Source: Polydrusus tereticollis
Taxonomy: Eukaryota; Arthropoda; Insecta; Coleoptera; Curculionidae
Direction: 5' to 3'
DNA length: 64,000 nucleotides
NCBI GenBank assembly: GCA_963920685.1
Contig: OY987332.1
Location: forward strand, 15,189,657-15,253,656
The notes below the pieces were generated by a model. That model did not search any database, was not told the origin of the DNA, and saw only the letters and a program-made list of their open reading frames with translations. Within the stretch, counting starts at the first letter, position 1, and each line of letters opens with the position of its first letter. A program made the translations under genes and the position numbers. Positions 57,367 through 64,000 of this stretch are shown here, in pieces.

Positions 57367-57944
57367 CATACGTATTTCTTTTTAATTTATTTAAATAAAT
57401 TTTGAAGATATCACAACTATACTTATAAACCTTTTTGATTGTGATTAAGTAATATTAGGGTGTCCTTGCGTCTTAAAGACAAGCAGTTTGCAGTACATTT
57501 ACTAGGATTAATTTATATTATGCAGAAAGCTCAAAATTGGCCATGTTTACAACTATTATTTGCTATAGTCTGCTTCTTAATGCCAGAGGGAAATAAAATG
57601 TAAATTTGCAATGGCAGCACCCATTACGCAGGGTGGATAATTTTCACACAAAAGAAAGACGAGTTTGGTGAATGAAAGTATTGTAACAACAGCATTTCTA
57701 CAGGTAGTTTATTAGAGTAGAAGTATAATAATAAATATACTTGACTATATTTATAGAGAAAGGCAGATAAATGAGATATTATTATATATTAAAAATAGAT
57801 AAATTTAAATAAATATTAATATTTATAAAAAAAATCTACTATGTACAATACAACAAATTAATTTCTAAATTTTAAATTTTTTTTACCTTTAATTCACAGT
57901 GATATGACGGAAGGCGAAGTACCTTTATATTTCGTTTTAAAGCG
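57364..57944. other. Unassigned AT-rich sequence
   Basis: Nothing recognised. Confidence 0.3.
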
Positions 57945-58650
57945 ATTTCGTTGGTATTTTTTCGGATTTTCTTGATTGATAGCTGGCATTATCCATGACT
58001 ACAACAGACCCAGGAGGAATAAAATCTAGCACTTGCTGGAAGTATTCTTCAAAGTCATTGGAGCTCATGTCTTTATGATAGTCTCCACTCCGTATTGATT
58101 TAAATGCCAGAAAGCCGCCATCGACAAATCCATTTTTGCTACCAATGTGAGTAATTATGAATCTTTAACCTTTTCCCGAGGGTGCTTTTATTCCAGTGGA
58201 CCATCCTTCTATAAAAGCTTGCCTTGCACTTTTCATATGTTTCTTCTGCCAGATTTTACTAACGATATATCCTTCATTTAGCCAAGTTTCGCCCATATAA
58301 TAGATATTCCTGTTTTCCCTTCAAAACTGTCTAACTGCCCTCAAATATCGTCGTCACCAGCAGATGATTTCGCCTTTCTGCAATAAAAGTGATTTTCTGT
58401 TTTGAATTTTTTCATAACATAAATTCATTTCCTTTAAAGTTTTCCATAGTTTCTTCTTATTCAGGGGTGGAATGAAATCCTCCTTTTTAATTTCAGACAT
58501 TGTTTTGTCTAAGGTGAGTATTTCTTCTTTTAAGTAAAACGAGAGTATGCTTCTTCTGATCGCAGTCTTTTCATCCCCATTCATTACCGTTTCTTTTCTT
58601 CCTGTCCTTCTCTTCGGTGACCTGATGAGGCCACATTTATTCTCGTGCAC
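57945..58650 (-). pseudogene. DDE_3 (Tc1-like) transposase, truncated
   Basis: From 58650: SPKRRTGRKETVMNGDEKTA, FIPPLNKKKLWKTLKEMNLC and YEKIQNRKSLLLQKGEIICW. Past a TGA comes RRYLRAVRQF, another TGA, then RNIYYMGETWLNEGYIVSKI. The first catalytic residue is Gly instead of Asp (YMGETW against YLDETW in the 20.7-kb copy). Next come WSTGIKAPSGKG, a TAA, RFIITHIGSKNGFVDGGFLA, GDYHKDMSSNDFEEYF and GSVVVMDNASYQSRKSEKIP (second Asp kept). The sequence stops there, so the last third with the final acidic residue is missing. Inactive. Confidence 0.85.
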
Positions 58651-59124
58651 AAGTCGGTATTGTGTTGACTATTCGAACACATTTCAACAATTTTTTCAAC
58701 TTTCAATGTTATATTAAATAATAATTGGACTACACCTATGGAATTCGGCGAAGACCACTGGGTTCTATAGTTCCATAATAATTTATTACTCTCTCGCATT
58801 AAGCAACAGACTATAATGCCTAATAAGTATAAGAATATGTTAATAATACTCATATATCACAATAGAATTACATGTTGCCATAAATATAATTTTTACATAA
58901 TTATTGTGCCTACATTTTTCTTTTCATCCAAACCTATTATACATTTACCGCATTGGCTTCACAAATTGATATTCTAAAAACATCATTAATGGCAACCTTT
59001 TATTAAACCATTTCAAAAATTAAATTTAGCGAACACGAAGCCATACACCTCTGTACAATCATCAATGCAGCTTTTATTCAATCCTTTTTAGGGTAGTTTT
59101 CTTTGTTGGACGCGTGGGCCGTTA
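58651..59124. other. Unassigned sequence
   Basis: Probably some 5' part of the DDE_3 element, but no motif is readable. Confidence 0.3.
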
Positions 59125-59290
59125 TATTTTTAATCATACACATGCGGATTTCGCCCGCATTGCCTCCACTGACAATAATTACCAGCAGAGCTAAAGTTTA
59201 TAAAGCACCAATGTGGGCATACTATTGACTTTTGTTCCGCGAAACCTAAAATCCATATACGAATTATCAAATTGAAAGGGGACGATCTTC
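59125..59290 (-). repeat. Repeat 'Q', minus-oriented copy
   Basis: Shares ACAATAATTACCAGC, TCGCCCGCATTG and ATATTTTTAATCATAC with the complement of 62330-62512. Possibly the inverted ends of a ~3.4-kb element, or two independent copies. Confidence 0.6.
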
Positions 59291-59529
59291 GCGAGAGAGG
59301 ATTATGTGCCTGGAGCAAATATAAATTTAATGGGGAAAAGGTAAACATATGAAAATAATAAAAAAAAAACAAGAATAATGGAATATCCCAGTTAACCAAA
59401 ACACGTTATCGCGACAACGATATTGGTACAAAATTGACGAAATGACGTCCCTTTAAGACGTCTCTACTACGTTAATAGGACGACAATATGTCACATCTAG
59501 ACGACGTAATACTATGACGTAAATTCTGG

Positions 59530-59640
59530 TTCAAGAGTAACTTATTTATTGGTCAAAAGAGACGTATTTATTGGTCAAAAGAGGCGTACTTATTGATTCA
59601 AATTTGACGTACTTATTGGTTAAAAGTGGCGTGGTTTTTC
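59530..59640 (+). repeat. Short degenerate tandem repeat (TTATTGGTCAAAAGAG units)
   Basis: About five units of 22-26 bp: TTATTGGTCAAAAGAGACG, TTATTGGTCAAAAGAGGCG, TTATTGATTCAAATTTGACG, TTATTGGTTAAAAGTGGCG. Upstream (59430-59530) are several GACGT strings, which suggests a longer degenerate array. Confidence 0.55.
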
Positions 59641-60209
59641 TAAGCAGACGTGGTCCACTCTTAAGTTACCCTCATTCTTGACTATTGATCAAATTTGAAG
59701 TAGATCTTGATCGAATTCATCTTGTCGTTAGACCAGGTCTACTTGGAATTTCATTCAGGTGCATTGCATTTTTTTGAAATCTCTGTGAACATTAACGTGT
59801 ATCAATAATATATTATTTTTAACAGTCAATACACAGGGTATTGCATGACGTACTGTACAAACTTTACTAGCATATTCCTGCGTTCATTTCAAGGAAAAAA
59901 TGTCCTATGAACAAAAATCCAATTCTCCATGGTTACCAAGCTACAGGCGTTTAGAAATTAAGATAAAAGCTATACCATTTTATTTACAAAAATTTATCAC
60001 AAACAGAAAACGTATTTGACAAGTCCAGGGCTGATTAGTCAACTGACGTTAATAATTGTTGATAAACAAACAACCAAAAATTATGAAATCATGGTATCCT
60101 ACGTTATTAACTTCTTAGACACCCTTGAAAGGGTATATTTTCACTCGAATGGCAAGGCAGGTTTTTCTTTAACGTTTCATGTTTTATACTAGAAAGCAAA
60201 ATAATTTAT
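59641..60209. other. Unassigned sequence
   Basis: No gene recognised. Includes CACAGGGTATTGCATGACG at ~59831, typical of a mariner-lineage terminus. Confidence 0.35.
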
Positions 60210-60530
60210 AATATATTTGAAGCCAGCCTTAATGCAAATAAATATTTGGAAATTCTGAAAAACGTCGTGCCGGAAATAATAGAAGCTCACAATGTGCTAA
60301 TTATCAGGGCCTACTTAAGCAATAATTTCCCAGACCACTGGATTGGAACTAATGGACCTGTAAGATGGTCATCAAGATCACACGACTTGTACGGTGTGGA
60401 TTTTTCTTGTGGGGATACCTTGAGAATAAAATTTATTCTATTCAATACCAAACAATTGCAGATTTAAGAAATGCCACTGAAAAAGCATTTAGGGAGTTAA
60501 ACACGCGGCTTTTGTTATTTTAAATTCGTT
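60210..60530 (+). pseudogene. Mariner-lineage transposase, C-terminal fragment
   Basis: Reads EASLNANKYLEILKNVVPEI, LSNNFPDHWIGTNGPVRWSS, RSHDLYGVDFS, then a frameshift to FFLWGYLENKIYSIQYQTIA and DLRNATEKAFRELNTRLLLF. The third acidic residue (GVDF) is kept. The second-Asp block (QQDGAP) has been lost. Same lineage as 5.3-6.6 and 10.2-11.1 kb. Confidence 0.75.
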
Positions 60531-61240
60531 AAGGTGAATAAGAACTATGTTTGAAACGTGTCTAAGGCATAATGAAGAACAATTTGAGCAATATTTATGA
60601 GAAAGTTCTATAAATTGTCAGTTTTATTGAGTCGATTTATGCATTGTTATTATTTTTACTGAAATATAACTGCTAATTAGATTGAGAAGTCCAAAATATA
60701 TTTCTTCTGCAATAATTATTGTTTGGGACACACGTCGTATTTCTGCCGTGACCCAGTACAAAATTAAAGTAAAAGCGTGGAACTCAATTTTAGGGAATAT
60801 AATGCAATGTAATACTAAGCCAAGCGGCAACGTCGCATTCGTGCTAAATTATTATGTGTTTCTTCAACACGTAAATGCTAAAAAAATACAGAAAAGTACA
60901 ATATATTCACATGCAATATAACTGGCAACACCGCATATTAAAGTGGTGGCAACGGTGTAGAAACCCATAACATATATGTTCAAGTTAAATCCTCATGTAG
61001 AAAAAACTGTCTGCTATTTTATAATATTCTCTAAAACGCAAATTTAAGTACGACATACGCCACGTGCATAGTAACAACGAGTCTCGATTCTAATTGGCGA
61101 ACAACAGTAGCGTGACGTGGGACGATGCCATCTTGGTTTTCAACGTTTTAAGACCTAATTGGTCGAGGTGTTTGGATACGGTAATATATGTGCTGTTTGT
61201 TTTATAAACAAACCAGTGTCACACTGATTTTCAGATAGAT
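60531..61240. other. Unassigned sequence
   Basis: No recognised gene or repeat. Short overlapping frames at 60624-60921 are not credible. Confidence 0.3.
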
Positions 61241-61384
61241 AGGTTGTCGCTCCGTAAAGAGAAAAGCTTTACGTAAAAAGGTACTAAAAGTTGCTAAAAT
61301 AGTAAAGTAAAAGTGTGTTAAGCAGTAGCCTGACAGGCAACTCATCGCTCCGTAAAAGGATAAAGCTTTTTACGTAAAAGTATT
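61241..61384 (+). repeat. Two direct repeats 98 bp apart (CGCTCCGTAAA...AAGCTTT)
   Basis: CGCTCCGTAAA at 61248 and 61346, each followed within ~20 bp by AAAGCTTT and TTACGTAAAA. Each unit has a small dyad (TACGTA, AAGCTT). Function unknown. Confidence 0.55.
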
Positions 61385-62329
61385 TTGACAGTGTTAAAGG
61401 GTTATGTAAAAGTATATAAAGTTGAATTACCACTAAGTGAGTGATTAAAGCATCTAAGTTAAAGGTTATTGTATGTTGTACCCATGCTAGGGTAGATACT
61501 GGAGAAGTAATTATTCATTAATAAATGACTAATGCAGTAAAATTCAAAAAGGATTTTATTTTCCAATTGTAAAACAAATTTGAACCAGTCGACTTGTGAA
61601 GACACAGGTTAAAGTTTTTGTGTAGCTCATTGTTAAAAACGTGAGTCCGCACAATTATCATACCAGTAATAGTTTTCTTTAATACCCGTCATGGCCTACT
61701 AACAAAAAAATTTATTTTTTATTAAAATGGAAATTACGCTCCTTAATGTTAAAAATAAAAATAAGGTATTATATATTTCTAAGAAGCTTGTTATAATCTA
61801 AATTATATTATTAAAAAATATATAGAGTGACCCATTTAAAAAAAAGCAAGTTTGTTTTTCTCGAAAACTATTGAACGCAGAAAAAATCAGAGTTCGTCAC
61901 TGGATTCTATGTAGGACACTACAAAAAGAATGTTTGTTTTCTCTTTGATAAGCTACAGGGTGACCTAAATATGGAGAGGTTTCCCAAAATGTAAAATTTT
62001 CAAAAACATCCCGTATATCAAAAACAAGGAGAACTAGAAAAATACTGATTACGGCATCTTTTGTTTCACAAAAAAGTAGCACAATGCTGCGAAAACCGTA
62101 TCCTTTTGTTTTTACTAATAACGGAGATACCCCGTAAAACCATCGAAAACTGGAAATCCTGCACTTTGTGGAAATAAGATTCTAAAAATCAAGGGTTAGT
62201 CTAACATTCCCCACAAAGTCAATAGTGGCAATTTTAAAATTGAAAGAAGACATTTAAAAATATTTTTGTCTAATCCAAGAAACTGGCATGCCACGCCCAT
62301 TCAAAAAGTATTTATTGACCTTTGTCGAC
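61385..62329. other. Unassigned sequence
   Basis: Nothing convincing; contains AT-rich runs and a possible mariner-type fragment (CTACAGGGTGACCTAAATAT at ~61953). Confidence 0.3.
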
Positions 62330-62512
62330 ATCTCCAGTTTAATTCTATTCTCCGACCCAAAATCGATAACTCGGATTAGTTTTGGCTTTTCCGAAACGAA
62401 CTCTTTCGCTAACATGCTCACATTGTGTTTTAATAACTTGTGCTTCGCTGGTAATTATTGTCGGTGGGGACAATGCGGGCGAGATTCGCTGCATGTATGA
62501 TTAAAAATATAG
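62330..62512 (+). repeat. Repeat 'Q', plus-oriented copy
   Basis: Inverted counterpart of 59125-59290 (GCTGGTAATTATTGTCGGTG, CAATGCGGGCGAGATTCG). Confidence 0.6.
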
Positions 62513-62717
62513 AGTCGAAGCGATGTACAAAGAAGACCATACAAAAAGGACTGAGCAAAAGCTGTTTGATGGTTTTGAATTGAATCTTGGCTTCGTTTTT
62601 CGTAATTTTAGTTTGAAAACCGGAAGCAGCTTTAAAATAATGCGAAGTTTTGGCGAATAAATACATAAAACTATACAAATTTGATATATTTGTTTTAAGA
62701 ATAGAGACAAAGATATA

Positions 62718-63359
62718 TACAGAGTGTTTGGTAAGTAGATGACAAACTCTCAAGAACGTATAGAGGAGGGAGGTCCTAACACTAATTTTTCATTAAAAAA
62801 AATCTTTAAGCGCCCCTTAACGGAAATACAGAGCCCCGAAAGGGTACTCGGCGACTTAAATTTTCTTTAAATTACTTTTTCGCATTTTATACAGGAATGC
62901 ACTAGATTAATGACCTCAAAATCGTACAGTAATGAGTCACTTTACAGCATAGCAACCATTACTGCATAAAACGTCAATGTCATTCAAAACACAATTTTAC
63001 AAGAAAGAAATTCGTTTATTTTAAATCTTATTACAATAAATATTAAAAGAACAATAATTATTTAAGTTAGAAAAGAATGCAACTGCTGACCTCGCCGTAT
63101 TAAGTAGTTGTTGCTGAACATTTTTTTCATTCTCCACAACTCACATTTACTCTTCAAATATGATTTTATTTGGATGCTGTTAATAGTCGTCAAACACAAA
63201 AAAACATCTTGTTTATATTACTAAGTTACCGAGAAGTCATACTACTAAGTTTTTGTAGATTTTCTTCAGTAACTATTCTTTTTAGATTTTAATATGAAAT
63301 GCAAAATAATTAATTACTTACAAAATGCGAAAAAATAGTATAGGTACGCACCTCGTCAG
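62718..63359. other. Sequence beginning with a mariner-type terminus
   Basis: TACAGAGTGTTTGGTAAGTA at 62718, then AGAGGAGGGAGGTCCTAACA. It looks like the start of a degraded mariner-lineage repeat; the rest is unassigned. Confidence 0.4.
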
Positions 63360-63450
63360 AAAAGTGATTTTACTTGACTCGTATGGAAATTAAATCCTCG
63401 CTTCGCTCGGATTGAAACTAACCATACTCGTCAAGTAAAGTTCCACTTTT
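63360..63450. repeat. Small hairpin MITE
   Basis: AAAAGTGATTTTACTTGACT and CGTATGG pair with CCATACTCG and TCAAGTAAAGTTCCACTTTT. The loop has CCTCGCTTCGCTCGG, resembling the loop of the MITE at 2281-2398. Confidence 0.65.
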
Positions 63451-64000
63451 CTAAACTTGATACGTAATGTACTATTACTTACTTCCTTACCTTTAAATAT
63501 AACTGTACTAAATATACAGTGTTGAAGGTGGAATATGCAGTAAACAAAATAAATAAAAATATTAAAGAAATAAGGAAACGCACATATTCCATAGGTACAA
63601 AAATTCATTTGGCATCTGGTACAACACAAACTTAAATTATTAAATAAAAAAATTGAGGAAGAGCCTCTCATAAAGATATTTCATTTTAATAATTAAATCC
63701 GTACCTACCCCAACTAATTTTTATTATACTCGTTGCAAAAACCGATGCACGTCATACCCTTCGAGTGACGTCAGTTATCGACAGTGTTGCCAGCTTGTAA
63801 CCAAAATATCCGTGTGAGGGAATTACACAGTTTTTTTTCATAAAAACAAGATCAAATACAAAAATTTCCCATAGTTTATATATTTGCTTACTGCATATTA
63901 CCTTTTACCATCAACTTTAGTAGATCTAACAGTTCTTTTGTTTTTATCTTGCCAAGATCGACCAATGGTACCTTCTGGAAAATCCCTGTTTCATCCAAGA
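63451..64000. other. Unassigned sequence to the window end
   Basis: No recognised gene or repeat. The 93-codon minus frame at 63390-63671 runs through the MITE and is not credible. Confidence 0.3.

Overview
The window is eukaryotic, AT-rich and almost entirely made of transposable elements, which points to an arthropod, most likely an insect. The evidence is the repeat content: several lineages of Tc1/mariner transposases, ZMYM1-like and other hAT remnants, a Ginger/KRBA2-type element, RTE-, Jockey- and CR1/Jockey-like LINEs, and Penelope-like elements with GIY-YIG tails. I recognise no intact host gene, rRNA, tRNA or CRISPR. Nearly every coding region is a pseudogene with stops or frameshifts, so most 'genes' here are fossils.

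Layout. 1-9.2 kb: a mariner-type element with ~320-bp inverted ends (170-2846), a TA-flanked foldback MITE (3784-4381), a second mariner (5089-7285) that itself received a hAT MITE and a small retro-inserted piece with a hammerhead-like hairpin, then an RTE remnant. 9.2-16.1 kb: a mariner truncated by a Penelope tail, then a mariner-type element (12188-16126) holding a deleted Ginger-like transposon and a Penelope fragment. 16-25 kb: two DDE_3 transposase loci, a Jockey-like remnant split by a hAT MITE, and the first half of a ZMYM1-like hAT gene.

25.8-42.5 kb is the exceptional part: a 16,695-bp near-perfect palindrome (arms 25815-34162 and 34163-42509) with no spacer at its centre. It is flanked by the 6-bp direct repeat AAAACG and has AG...CT termini. 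Each arm carries, from outside in, three tiers of tandem repeats, long AT-rich sequence, one intact 172-codon gene of an RNase H/exonuclease-like family I recognise only loosely, and iterated CAGGTTTG motifs at the centre. The 6-bp target duplication, AG terminus, subterminal tandem repeats and size suggest a Polinton/Maverick-like integration product, but no Polinton core gene is visible. It sits between the two halves of the ZMYM1-like hAT gene.

42.5-64 kb: a 613-bp tandem duplication of the hAT C-terminal region, two LINEs with (ATT)n tails (45.3-47.5 minus; 55.0-57.4 plus), another LINE (47.8-49.0), a hAT element, an RTE copy interrupted by two Penelope tails in inverted orientation, a further DDE_3 pseudogene and smaller repeats. 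The loci do not form a pathway. What links them is nested insertion, and several insertions can be ordered in time by target-site duplications. All calls come from reading the sequence; no database search was possible.
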